A stretch of DNA of 9,801 nt, taken from Christensenellaceae bacterium. GTDB lineage: Bacteria; Bacillota; Clostridia; Christensenellales; Borkfalkiaceae. The notes beneath the pieces are model-generated. The model was not told the DNA's origin and did no database searches. It saw nothing but the letters and a program-made list of their open reading frames with translations. Shown here one piece after another: positions 1-6,141 of this stretch. Position 1 is the stretch's first letter. Every line of letters begins with the position of its first letter. Made by a program: the position numbers and the translations under genes. The stretch is taken from NCBI GenBank assembly GCA_948482865.1, contig CAOMHR010000048.1, forward strand, positions 1 to 9,801, in the 5' to 3' direction.

Positions 1-681
1 TACCAGCGTGCCGCAGCTTATGCCCGCAATTATCCTGTTGCGGACGGGAAACTGAAAACTTTTGGGCGAAACGTCGGGCGGATATTCTGTTATAACCAAT
101 CCCGATTTTACAACGCTTTTAAGCAGTTGCGCGTTTACCGACGGATATACGTAATCGAACCCGTACGCGAGCACGCAGATTATATTGCCCGTCTTCAACG
201 CTCCTTCCACAGCTGCGGTGTCGCCGCCTTCCGCTATGCCCGAAACAACGGTGAACGCCTGCGCGGCTTCGCCCGCAATCTTTTTGGTTTCCGCAACCGT
301 TTTCACGGGACATTTGCGCGAACCCACTATCGCAAAACATCTGGTCTTTAAAAGTCCGACCCTGCCCTTGCAGTATAAGACCGGCGGCGGGTCGGCAATT
401 TCTTTTAAGAGCGGCGGATAATATTCCGAATACTTCGTAACGCAGACAATTCCCTTTGCGTCCAGACAGTCCAGTACCGATTTGCGGAAACGCGGGTCGT
501 TGTATTTCGCCTTCAATTTATTATATACGTCCGGCGGCAGACTTTTAATCAGCAGATTTTCAATCTTTTTATAGTCGGGTTTGTCTTCTTTAAGCTCTAT
601 GAGAACAGAATACTTGCACGCGGCTGGTATACCGCCCAGCGCGGAAAAAGTTATTAAGTCTATTTCTCTTTCACTGTACAT
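1..681 (-). CDS. dprA: DNA processing protein DprA (3' end off window)
   Basis: DprA/Smf binds incoming single-stranded DNA and loads RecA during natural transformation; it acts in the cytoplasm. The first 227 residues are visible, read from the ATG at 681 in an unbroken frame to base 1; family members are usually about 290-370 residues, so the C-terminus lies outside. The Rossmann-like core is recognisable: AIVGSRK at residues 117-123, SGIAEGGDTAAVEGAL at 147-162, an 'AYGFDYVYPSVNAQLL' stretch at 172-187, and FPVRNRIIAG at 211-220. The usual family pattern is SGxAxGID..AHxGAL; here Gly replaces the usual Ile and Val158 replaces the usual His. About 100 residues precede the core. It starts only 3 nt after the comM stop without a clear Shine-Dalgarno, which suggests translational coupling. 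The comM-dprA order is common in Firmicutes. Confidence 0.93.
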   Translation of the reverse strand, partial: MYSEREIDLITFSALGGIPAACKYSVLIELKEDKPDYKKIENLLIKSLPPDVYNKLKAKYNDPRFRKSVLDCLDAKGIVCVTKYSEYYPPLLKEIADPPPVLYCKGRVGLLKTRCFAIVGSRKCPVKTVAETKKIAGEAAQAFTVVSGIAEGGDTAAVEGALKTGNIICVLAYGFDYVYPSVNAQLLKSVVKSGLVITEYPPDVSPKSFQFPVRNRIIAGISCGTLV

Positions 682-684
682 ATT

Positions 685-2211
685 TTAAACCGAACCCGTA
701 TCGTAACTTCTGTACGAAGCCGCTTCAAGTATATGGTCGGGCGCAATTTCGGAAGCCGCCGCAAGGTCCGCAATAGTCCTTGCGACCTTTATAATTCTTG
801 CCCTGCCGCGCGCGGAAAGGTGCAGCGCTTCGTACGCGCTCTCCAGAATTTCGTCGCACTCGGGGGACAGGCGGCAATATTTTTTAATCTGCTTTTCGCC
901 CATATTTGAGTTTACCTTTATTTTTTCGTCCGCGAATCTTTCCCGCTGTATGGCGCGTGCAAGCTCCACCCTTTTCTTTACTGCGGCGCTCGTTTCCGAA
1001 ACTTCTTCCCTGTTAAAGTCTTTATAATTTATGCCGTCCACTTCCACCTGCAAATCTATCCTGTCCAGAAGGGGACCGGAGACCTTGCTTCTGTACTTAT
1101 GAATCTGCGCGGGCGTACAGGTGCAGGTAAGGGTTGCAGAACCGTAGTTGCCGCACGGGCAGGGGTTCATACTCGCGCACAGGATAAAGTCCGCGGGATA
1201 AGTTACCGCGCCGCCCGCGCGGGTCACGGTAATAACCCTGTCTTCCAGTGGCTGGCGCAGACTTTCAAGGGTATGGCGCGAGTACTCGGGAAGTTCGTCC
1301 AGAAACAGAACGCCCTTGTGCGCCTTTGAAATTTCGCCCGCGTAAATTTTGCTGTTGCCGCCGCCACAGAGCGACACCGTGGTCGCGGTGTGGTGGGGCG
1401 TGCGGAAAGGGCGCAGCGAAACTATTCCGTCTTCCGACAGCTCGCCCGAAACGGAGTGGATTTTAGTAACTTCGAGAGCTTCGTCAAAGGTCATATCGGG
1501 CATAATGGTGGGTATGCACCTTGCAAGCAAAGTCTTACCCGTACCCGGCGGACCGTAAAGCAGAATATTGTGACCGCCCGCCACCGCTATTTCAAGAGCG
1601 CGTTTTGCAATTTTCTGCCCCTTTACAAGCGACATATCGTGGTCGTAAGTACGCGCGTTTTTGGCGGACTCGAAACTTTTAAGCCGCACAGGCGCGAAAC
1701 TGCGCTCTCCCGTCAAAAGGTCGATCGCGTCCCGCAGCGATTTCATTGCGTAAACTTCCGTGCCTTCGATATAGCTCGCTTCGTTTGCGTTGCCGTAAGG
1801 AATGATAAACTTTTTATATCCCTTTGACTTAGCCGAAATAAGTATGGGCAGTATCCCCGTCACCGCGCGCAATGCGCCGTCCAGCGCAAGCTCGCCCAGA
1901 AATACCGTGCCGTCCGTGTCGCAGTCAAGTTGCGAACTCGCTTTAAGTATTGAAACCGCCAGCGGCAAATCGTAATGCGAGCCTTCTTTTTTAATATCCG
2001 CGGGCGCAAGGTTTATCGTTATTTTATTTACGGGGAAGTGCAGCGCGCTGTTCTTTATGGCGGAGCGCACTCTCTCCTTGCTCTCTTTCACAGCCGCGTC
2101 CGGCAGCCCCACCAGATCATACGAAACCATACCTTTATTTATGTCCGTTTCGATTTCCACGGCTACCCCGTCAAGACCGTTCAGGGCAAAACTTGTGACC
2201 TTTGATAACAT
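685..2211 (-). CDS. comM: YifB/ComM family Mg-chelatase-like AAA+ ATPase
   Basis: 508 residues, normal for the family. ComM is a hexameric AAA+ helicase that promotes branch migration when transformed DNA is integrated (shown in gamma-proteobacteria); in Firmicutes the role is inferred from homology and from the dprA neighbour. Residues 1-165 form the N-terminal Lon-like/S5-fold domain with GLPDAAVKES at 35-44. The ATPase domain has Walker A GPPGTGKT at 220-227, FRTPHH at 269-274, Walker B VLFLDE at 301-306, a Cys-rich MNPCPCG turn at 348-354 and LLDRIDL at 381-387. The C-terminal lid has SARGR at 466-470. I start at ATG 2211 because it has an AAAGGTG ribosome site just upstream and gives the family-typical N-terminus MLSKVTSFAL. 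An in-frame upstream ATG at 2259 falls inside the rplS terminator hairpin. No convincing promoter was found between that terminator and the start. Confidence 0.96.
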   Translation of the reverse strand: MLSKVTSFALNGLDGVAVEIETDINKGMVSYDLVGLPDAAVKESKERVRSAIKNSALHFPVNKITINLAPADIKKEGSHYDLPLAVSILKASSQLDCDTDGTVFLGELALDGALRAVTGILPILISAKSKGYKKFIIPYGNANEASYIEGTEVYAMKSLRDAIDLLTGERSFAPVRLKSFESAKNARTYDHDMSLVKGQKIAKRALEIAVAGGHNILLYGPPGTGKTLLARCIPTIMPDMTFDEALEVTKIHSVSGELSEDGIVSLRPFRTPHHTATTVSLCGGGNSKIYAGEISKAHKGVLFLDELPEYSRHTLESLRQPLEDRVITVTRAGGAVTYPADFILCASMNPCPCGNYGSATLTCTCTPAQIHKYRSKVSGPLLDRIDLQVEVDGINYKDFNREEVSETSAAVKKRVELARAIQRERFADEKIKVNSNMGEKQIKKYCRLSPECDEILESAYEALHLSARGRARIIKVARTIADLAAASEIAPDHILEAASYRSYDTGSV

Positions 2212-2257
2212 TTTACACCTTTTGTATAAAGTAAAAATTTTTATGCTTTTACAATTC

Positions 2258-2288
2258 AAAAGCTCCTGCCGACGTGGCAGGAGCTTTT
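2258..2288 (-). terminator. Terminator after rplS, potentially bidirectional
   Basis: A perfect 13-bp inverted repeat (arms 2258-2270 and 2276-2288, loop of 5 nt) begins 5 nt beyond the rplS stop codon. The arm core is AGCTCCTGCC. On the minus strand the stem ends in TTTT, and on the plus strand in TTTTTT, so it can act in both directions, although only rplS is known to run into it. It separates the rplS transcript from comM, so comM needs readthrough or its own promoter. Confidence 0.85.
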
Positions 2289-2293
2289 TTAAC

Positions 2294-2638
2294 TTATTTT
2301 ACTTCCGCAATTTTTGCAGCCTTGCCGGTAAGTCCGCGCAGGTAGTAAAGTTTAGCCCTTCTTACCTTGCCCTTTCTTACTACGGTAATAGACGCAATCT
2401 TGGGCGAATGAAGGGGGAAAGTTCTTTCAACGCCTACGCCGAACGAAAGTCTGCGTACGGTGAAAGTTTCTCTTATGCCGCCGTGTCTTTTAGCGATTAC
2501 GACGCCTTCGAAGTTCTGAATTCTTTCCTTTGTTCCTTCGATAACCTTGAAGCCTACTTTAACGGTGTCGCCCACGTTGAACGCAGGGACTTCCTTTTTC
2601 ATCTCTTCTTTTTCGATAGCTTCTACAAGATTTTTCAT
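2294..2638 (-). CDS. rplS: 50S ribosomal protein L19
   Basis: 114 residues, the normal size for bacterial L19, a 50S protein at the 30S-50S interface (bridges with 16S rRNA). The sequence shows the family features: NVGDTVKVGFKVIEG at 21-35, FEGVVIA at 43-49, ERTFPLHSPKI at 71-81 and the C-terminal signature KVRRAKLYYLRGLTGKAAKI at 91-110. The start is ATG 2638, two bases after a perfect GGAGG-type site (TTGGAGGTTG); the longer frame to 2674 would begin inside the leader. L19 is normally encoded right after trmD (rimM-trmD-rplS). Here trmD is followed directly by rbgA, and rplS lies about 2.8 kb further downstream with its own promoter, leader and terminator. Confidence 0.98.
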   Translation of the reverse strand: MKNLVEAIEKEEMKKEVPAFNVGDTVKVGFKVIEGTKERIQNFEGVVIAKRHGGIRETFTVRRLSFGVGVERTFPLHSPKIASITVVRKGKVRRAKLYYLRGLTGKAAKIAEVK

Positions 2639-2721
2639 ATCAACCTCCAAATTAAGACGTTCTTGACCGTGCAAACGGTTGCAATTGAAACACGCGCATA
2701 CGGCAGCGGACCGCCCGAAGT
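2639..2721 (-). ncRNA. Candidate L19 leader (rplS 5' UTR)
   Basis: The predicted 5' UTR of rplS is about 83 nt and looks structured. Complementary AACAC and GTGTT segments can close a helix around a GC-rich core that reads GGCGGTCCGCTGCC on the minus strand. A separate hairpin, ACCGT-TTGC-ACGGT, lies at 2666-2679. It is followed by CAAGAACG and then the ribosome site. Firmicutes rplS mRNAs are known to carry an autoregulatory-type L19 leader. The GGCGGTCCGCTG core and CAAGAAC segment fit my recollection of that family, but I could not run a covariance model, so the family assignment is tentative. Confidence 0.5.
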
Positions 2722-2727
2722 GTTATA

Positions 2728-2756
2728 ATAATAACAGATAAAAATATAAAAATCAA
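2728..2756 (-). promoter_or_regulatory. Sigma-A-type promoter for rplS
   Basis: On the minus strand a TTGATT -35 box (2756-2751) is separated by exactly 17 nt from a TATTAT -10 box (2733-2728). The spacer and the flanking sequence are AT-rich. Transcription would start near 2721. This makes rplS an independent unit rather than a distal part of the ylxM operon. A second TATTAT overlaps 3 nt downstream but would need a 20-nt spacer. Confidence 0.7.
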
Positions 2757-2764
2757 CTCATTTA

Positions 2765-2881
2765 AGGGGGTGTGTCGCAATTTTCACAAAAAAGCCTTTT
2801 GCTTGTCCGCAACTTTATTTCCCTGTCCGGAAATCTATCCTCGCCCCAATTATTAGTAATGTCTTCGCTTACCCGAAGTAC
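2765..2881 (-). other. Unassigned hairpin-rich intergenic element
   Basis: Between the PRTase stop and the rplS promoter lies 117 nt that no gene explains. Three short inverted repeats are visible on the minus strand. CTTCG-loop-CGAAG comes just after the stop. ATTTCC-GGACAG-GGAAAT has arms at 2829-2834 and 2817-2822. TTGC-GGACAA-GCAA follows. The last two share a GGACA(G/A) apical loop. The third overlaps a weak AAGC-AAAAG-GCTTTTTT structure that could be a terminator. The PRTase frame also stays open for 39 codons past its stop (to 2765), which is not unlikely by chance. It could be a non-coding RNA, a dispersed repeat, or a 3' UTR. Confidence 0.4.
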
Positions 2882-3508
2882 TTAAACGAGTTTGCTGTAC
2901 CCGTATGAATTTACCACCGCGTCCACCTTTACGCCGCTTTTGCAAAGCGGGCAGTCAACGGGCGCAAACGAAAGATAGTTTTCAACGTCGCCCACGCCGA
3001 ACAGGCTGACAAACGGCACTTCGCAGTCAAACTCGCCGCCGAATACCGCCGCCGCGCCAACGGGCGTTCCGCCGTAATAACTTATGCCGTGCACGCCGCT
3101 CTGCACCGTCTGTCCGGTGGTGGCGGAAGCCGTCAAAAGCAGAACGTTTTTGTTTTTTACGTAAGGTATGAAGTTATCGCGCAGCAGTATCTTGTCCCCC
3201 GAAAGCTCGGGAGTTATCACCGCTATTTCATGCCTTAAATTTATGCCCGAATGCGAAAGATTGTCCGCCATAAACGCGCCTATCATCTTCATACGTTCAA
3301 GGCTAATAATGGTGTCCACAGGCGTTGACGAAAACGCGTCCGCCAACAGTTTTGCCGCCGCTTTTGCCGCGCCCAACTGCGATTTTACGCCAGTCATATC
3401 TATGCAGTGACTGACGTGCGAGTGTTTTGTGGCAAAATGTCCGGGTATGATATTCACCGATATCTCGCGGTTGAGTTTCGCCCGTACTTCGTATGCTCTC
3501 TTTTCCAT
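2882..3508 (-). CDS. Orotate phosphoribosyltransferase-like protein
   Basis: 208 residues with a type I PRTase layout. Orotate PRTases join orotate and PRPP to make OMP; whether this protein does so is uncertain. The N-terminal part (1-60) carries IPGHFATKHSHVSHCIDM at 21-38. A hydrophobic core strand and the loop NVLLLTASATTGQTVQSG at 121-138 align with the PRPP-binding motif (consensus V-L-I-V-E/D-D-V-x-T-T-G). The two acidic residues are replaced by Thr126-Ala127. A CPLCKSGVKV segment at 186-195 resembles the C-terminal CPLCKxGIPL of some PyrE proteins. The start is ATG 3508, seven bases after AAGGGG; an in-frame TTG at 3538 abuts yraN and lacks support. It sits 30 nt after yraN, likely in the same transcript. 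No other pyrimidine gene is in view, so a salvage or regulatory role is as plausible as biosynthesis. Confidence 0.75.
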   Translation of the reverse strand: MEKRAYEVRAKLNREISVNIIPGHFATKHSHVSHCIDMTGVKSQLGAAKAAAKLLADAFSSTPVDTIISLERMKMIGAFMADNLSHSGINLRHEIAVITPELSGDKILLRDNFIPYVKNKNVLLLTASATTGQTVQSGVHGISYYGGTPVGAAAVFGGEFDCEVPFVSLFGVGDVENYLSFAPVDCPLCKSGVKVDAVVNSYGYSKLV

Positions 3509-3538
3509 AATTTTTCCCCTTATCGTTTTATTTTCCAA

Positions 3539-3919
3539 TCAGTACCCGCCGTCGTAAAAAGCGTTTTCTATCCAATTTATACGACCGCGGAAAACTTCAA
3601 TAATGTCAAACCGCACGGTACAGTCCGGCTCGCGCCCCGCAAAATAGTACTTTGCCGCGAGAATGTACTTCCTGCGCCTTGAAGCCGTCACCGCTTCCGA
3701 CGGCGCGCCGAATTCGTCCGAAAGTCTCGTCTTCACTTCTATAAAGGCAAGCACGTCGCCCTTGCGCGCAATAATATCCACTTCACCGAAAGGATTCACG
3801 TAATTTTTTTCTACCGTCTTCCAGCCGTTTTTTCTGAGATATGAACGCGCCTTTTTTTCGCCGAGTTTGCCCAGTTTTTTATTTTTTGCGTCCTGCTCCC
3901 GCCCGCCGTTTACTGCCAT
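3539..3919 (-). CDS. yraN: YraN/UPF0102 family endonuclease-like protein
   Basis: 126 residues, normal for the UPF0102 family. The fold is that of PD-(D/E)XK nucleases related to Holliday-junction resolvases; the cellular role is not established. The catalytic pattern is intact: GEVDII at 45-50 followed by FIEVKTR at 59-65, giving Asp48, Glu61 and Lys63, then a basic SRRRKY helix at 80-85. The usual LGxxGExxA beginning is found at 16-24, so this copy has about a dozen extra polar residues at its N-terminus. The only ATG is at 3919, overlapping the rnhB stop by 10 bases; its AGGAG site is about 12 nt away, slightly long. yraN next to rnhB and comM/dprA is a recurring Firmicutes order, which hints at DNA repair or transformation. 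Confidence 0.92.
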   Translation of the reverse strand: MAVNGGREQDAKNKKLGKLGEKKARSYLRKNGWKTVEKNYVNPFGEVDIIARKGDVLAFIEVKTRLSDEFGAPSEAVTASRRRKYILAAKYYFAGREPDCTVRFDIIEVFRGRINWIENAFYDGGY

Positions 3920-4506
3920 TTTTTTGTAAAGCTCCTACGGTGAATGGGAGTAAACCCGAACTCTTTTATAGCCTGAATGTGCGCGGCCGTTCCGTAACCC
4001 TTGTGTTTTGCAAAGCCGTACGCGGGATACGCCGCGTCGTATCCGTCCATAAGTGCGTCCCTGAATACTTTTGCCGCAATAGACGCCGCGCCTATCGAAT
4101 AACTCAGTCCGTCGCCCTTAACTATGCTTTGCTGCGGGATAGAGATATCCAGCGTCATATTCCCGTCCGTAATAACGAAATCGGGCGCAATTTCAAGCCC
4201 TTCCACCGCCGTTTTCATACACAGCTTAGTGGCTTCGAGAATGTTCATCTCGTCAATCTGCGCAGGCTCTATACGGCAGATATTGCAGCAGATTGCTTTT
4301 TCCGCAATCAGCTTTGAAAGCTGCTCACGCTTTTTCGCGGAAAGTTTTTTACTGTCGTCTATGCCTTCTATTAAGTCGTCAAGCGGCATAATCACCGCCG
4401 CGCAAACCACAGGTCCCGCAAGCGGACCCCTGCCCACTTCGTCCACGCCGCATATGTATTTATAGCCTTGGGCGCGGAGTTCTTTTTCGTATGCCAGTTT
4501 ATCCAT
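3910..4506 (-). CDS. rnhB: Ribonuclease HII
   Basis: 198 residues, typical length. RNase HII nicks the RNA strand of RNA-DNA hybrids and removes single ribonucleotides from DNA; it acts on the chromosome. The four acidic catalytic residues are all present: Asp22 and Glu23 in GVDEVGRGPLAGPV (20-33), Asp114 in VITDGN, and Asp150 in KVFRD. The YGFAKHKGYGT segment at 163-173 is the conserved C-terminal part of the domain. The start is ATG 4506 with a GGAAGGAA site 5 nt upstream; the longer frame to 4533 would read through the inverted repeat before the gene. It is separated from rbgA by a 109-nt gap with two inverted repeats and overlaps yraN. Confidence 0.97.
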   Translation of the reverse strand: MDKLAYEKELRAQGYKYICGVDEVGRGPLAGPVVCAAVIMPLDDLIEGIDDSKKLSAKKREQLSKLIAEKAICCNICRIEPAQIDEMNILEATKLCMKTAVEGLEIAPDFVITDGNMTLDISIPQQSIVKGDGLSYSIGAASIAAKVFRDALMDGYDAAYPAYGFAKHKGYGTAAHIQAIKEFGFTPIHRRSFTKKWQ

Positions 4507-4516
4507 TGAATTCCTT

Positions 4517-4548
4517 CCGCAAAAATTCCGCAAGCTGTATTTTTGCGG
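4517..4548 (-). promoter_or_regulatory. Inverted repeat directly before the rnhB ribosome site
   Basis: A perfect 10-bp inverted repeat has arms 4517-4526 and 4539-4548 (CCGCAAAAAT and ATTTTTGCGG on the minus strand) and a 12-nt loop. The downstream arm ends right at the AAGGA of the rnhB ribosome site. The 5' arm can instead pair over 6 bp with TTGCGG inside the loop, so two exclusive hairpins are possible. This arrangement could tune rnhB translation. It is a reading of the sequence only. Confidence 0.45.
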
Positions 4549-4571
4549 GATTGTTATTGTCGCGAATTTTC

Positions 4572-4600
4572 TTAACGGGCGAAATAAATCCGCCCTTTAA
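4572..4600 (-). other. Hairpin in the rbgA-rnhB gap
   Basis: Arms 4572-4581 and 4591-4600 pair over 10 positions with one mismatch, around a 9-nt AT-rich loop. It starts 15 nt after the rbgA stop. No run of T follows it on the minus strand, so it is not a classic terminator. It may protect the 3' end of an rbgA-containing processed message or weaken readthrough into rnhB. Confidence 0.4.
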
Positions 4601-4615
4601 AATTTTGAACGTTAT

Positions 4616-5470
4616 TTAAAAATCGAACGCCTTCATATCTTCCGCGGTATCCAGAGTGACAGCGCCCAGACGTCCCTTTCTGAAATCGTCTATAACGGCA
4701 CGCTCGGCGCGTTCGTAATCGTATTCGCCGCCGCGCAGCATAAAGCCGCGCTTTTTTGCCACCTGTTCAAGCATTTCCAGTGGCGTTCCGCCCGAAATAC
4801 CGTAACGCGCGCCAAGATTTGCGGGATACTTTTCATACAGTTCTTCCAACAGCGCGAGAGCGATATCGTCCGTATCGAGAATATCGTCGTTGATACTGCC
4901 TACGTATGCAAGATGCAGCGCCAGCCGCTGGTTTTCGAACGCGGGCGGCATTGTGCCGGGGGTATCCAGAAGTTCGAACCCGTCAAGCCTTATCCACTGC
5001 TTGCCGCGCGTAACCCCCGCCTTATCGCCCGTAACCGCGCGCTTTGCGCCCGCAAGCAAATTTATAACCGTAGATTTACCCGTGTTGGGCACGCCGACGA
5101 CCATAAAACGGAAAGTTTTGTTGTAACCTTTCTGCGCGTTTTTTTCACGCTTTTCCGCAACCAGACCGTCCAGCGCGGAAAGTATTATTTTTTTGGACGA
5201 AGCGTGCGCCGCGTTGATTTTTACCGCCTTCCCGCCGCCGCCCGATATTATTTTTGCAAGGTTGTCCGCACGCCCGTCGGCAAGGTCGCCTTTGTTAAGA
5301 ACGTATAAAACGGGCTTTGCCTTTGCCATTTTCAAGAGTTTGGGATTGAACGAAGCCGCGGGACAGCGCGCGTCCAGAACGTAAATTATTCCGTCCGCGG
5401 CGGGCAACGCTTCTTCCATCATGCGCATTGCCTTGGTCATATGCCCCGGGAACCACTGTATCGTCTTCAT
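4616..5470 (-). CDS. rbgA: Ribosome biogenesis GTPase RbgA (YlqF)
   Basis: 284 residues, as expected for RbgA, the circularly permuted GTPase that drives a late step of 50S subunit assembly. The permuted motif order is clear: G4 NKGD at 59-62, then G1 GVPNTGKST at 126-134, a G2-like AGVTRGKQW at 151-159, and G3 DTPG at 169-172. The N-terminal WFPGHM at 6-11 carries the His proposed for GTP hydrolysis in this family. The C-terminal third is the family RNA-binding domain. The ATG at 5470 overlaps the trmD stop by 4 bases and has a strong AAAGGGGG site inside trmD, so the two genes are translationally coupled. In many Firmicutes rplS (and often lepB) lies between trmD and rbgA; both are absent here. 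Confidence 0.97.
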   Translation of the reverse strand: MKTIQWFPGHMTKAMRMMEEALPAADGIIYVLDARCPAASFNPKLLKMAKAKPVLYVLNKGDLADGRADNLAKIISGGGGKAVKINAAHASSKKIILSALDGLVAEKREKNAQKGYNKTFRFMVVGVPNTGKSTVINLLAGAKRAVTGDKAGVTRGKQWIRLDGFELLDTPGTMPPAFENQRLALHLAYVGSINDDILDTDDIALALLEELYEKYPANLGARYGISGGTPLEMLEQVAKKRGFMLRGGEYDYERAERAVIDDFRKGRLGAVTLDTAEDMKAFDF

Positions 5471-6141
5471 TTTACGCCCCCTTTCAAATCAGGACGGCGT
5501 TCAAGGGTCAGTTTTTCGCTCTGCGCCTTGCGCCATTTATCTATTTTAGCATGGTCGCCCGACAGCAGCACTTCGGGCACGGAAACCCCTTCATACACAG
5601 CGGGGCGGGTATACTGGGGATATTCAAGACCGTTTTCGCCGAAAGTTTCGTCCGCCAGCGACCCGTCCGAAATTACGCCGTCAACGTAACGCGCCACGCA
5701 GTCGCACACGACCATTGCGGGCAGTTCGCCGCCCGTCAGCACGTAATCGCCTATTGAAATTTCTTCGTCGATATACATATCGATAGCGCGCTGGTCAACC
5801 CCTTCGTAATGACCGCAAAGCAAAATAAGGTGTCCGTACTTCAAGAGTCCGAACGCCTTGTCCTGCGTAAAGGTTGCGCCCTTGGGCGACATATACACGC
5901 GGTGCGCCCTGTGTTCGGGGTCTACCGCGTTTATTGCCGAACCTATCGGCTGGGGCATCATCACCATGCCCGCGCCGCCGCCGAAAGGATAATCGTCGCA
6001 CTTTTTGTGCTTGTTATCCGAATACCCGCGGATATCCACAACCTGTATATCGAGTTTGCCCGAGTCCACCGCCCGCCCTATTATACTTTCGTACAGGGGG
6101 GAAAACATTTCGGGGAACAGGGTTAAAACGGTTATTTTCAA
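5467..6141 (-). CDS. trmD: tRNA (guanine-N1-)-methyltransferase TrmD
   Basis: 224 residues. TrmD methylates G37 next to the anticodon using S-adenosylmethionine and prevents +1 frameshifting; it works as a dimer. The N-terminal SPOUT domain with the trefoil knot shows YMSPKG at 83-88, LLCGHYEGVDQR at 107-118 and SIGDYVLTGGELPA at 129-142. LEYPQYTRP at 172-180 and GDHAKIDKWR at 195-204 lie in the linker and C-terminal domain. It is somewhat shorter at the C-terminus than E. coli TrmD. The start codon is TTG at 6141 (not ATG), overlapping the rimM stop by 4 bases, with AAGGAAG 7 nt upstream; the residues that follow, KITVLTLFPEMF, are the canonical N-terminus. It lies between rimM and rbgA in a coupled series. 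Confidence 0.98.
   Translation of the reverse strand: MKITVLTLFPEMFSPLYESIIGRAVDSGKLDIQVVDIRGYSDNKHKKCDDYPFGGGAGMVMMPQPIGSAINAVDPEHRAHRVYMSPKGATFTQDKAFGLLKYGHLILLCGHYEGVDQRAIDMYIDEEISIGDYVLTGGELPAMVVCDCVARYVDGVISDGSLADETFGENGLEYPQYTRPAVYEGVSVPEVLLSGDHAKIDKWRKAQSEKLTLERRPDLKGGVK

Noticed and set aside
127..421. Plus- and minus-strand short frames in the left end
   Set aside because: The minus-strand frame from 681 to 1 encodes clear DprA motifs; the short frames are shadows of it.
2212..2257. Possible promoter for comM
   Set aside because: TTGTAA and TATACA are present on the minus strand but the spacer is 20 nt, and the start would fall on the ribosome site. Too weak to call.
2057..2728. 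223-codon plus-strand open frame
   Set aside because: It lies antisense to the start of comM, the rplS terminator and all of rplS. The product has no recognisable domain, and the minus-strand genes are certain.
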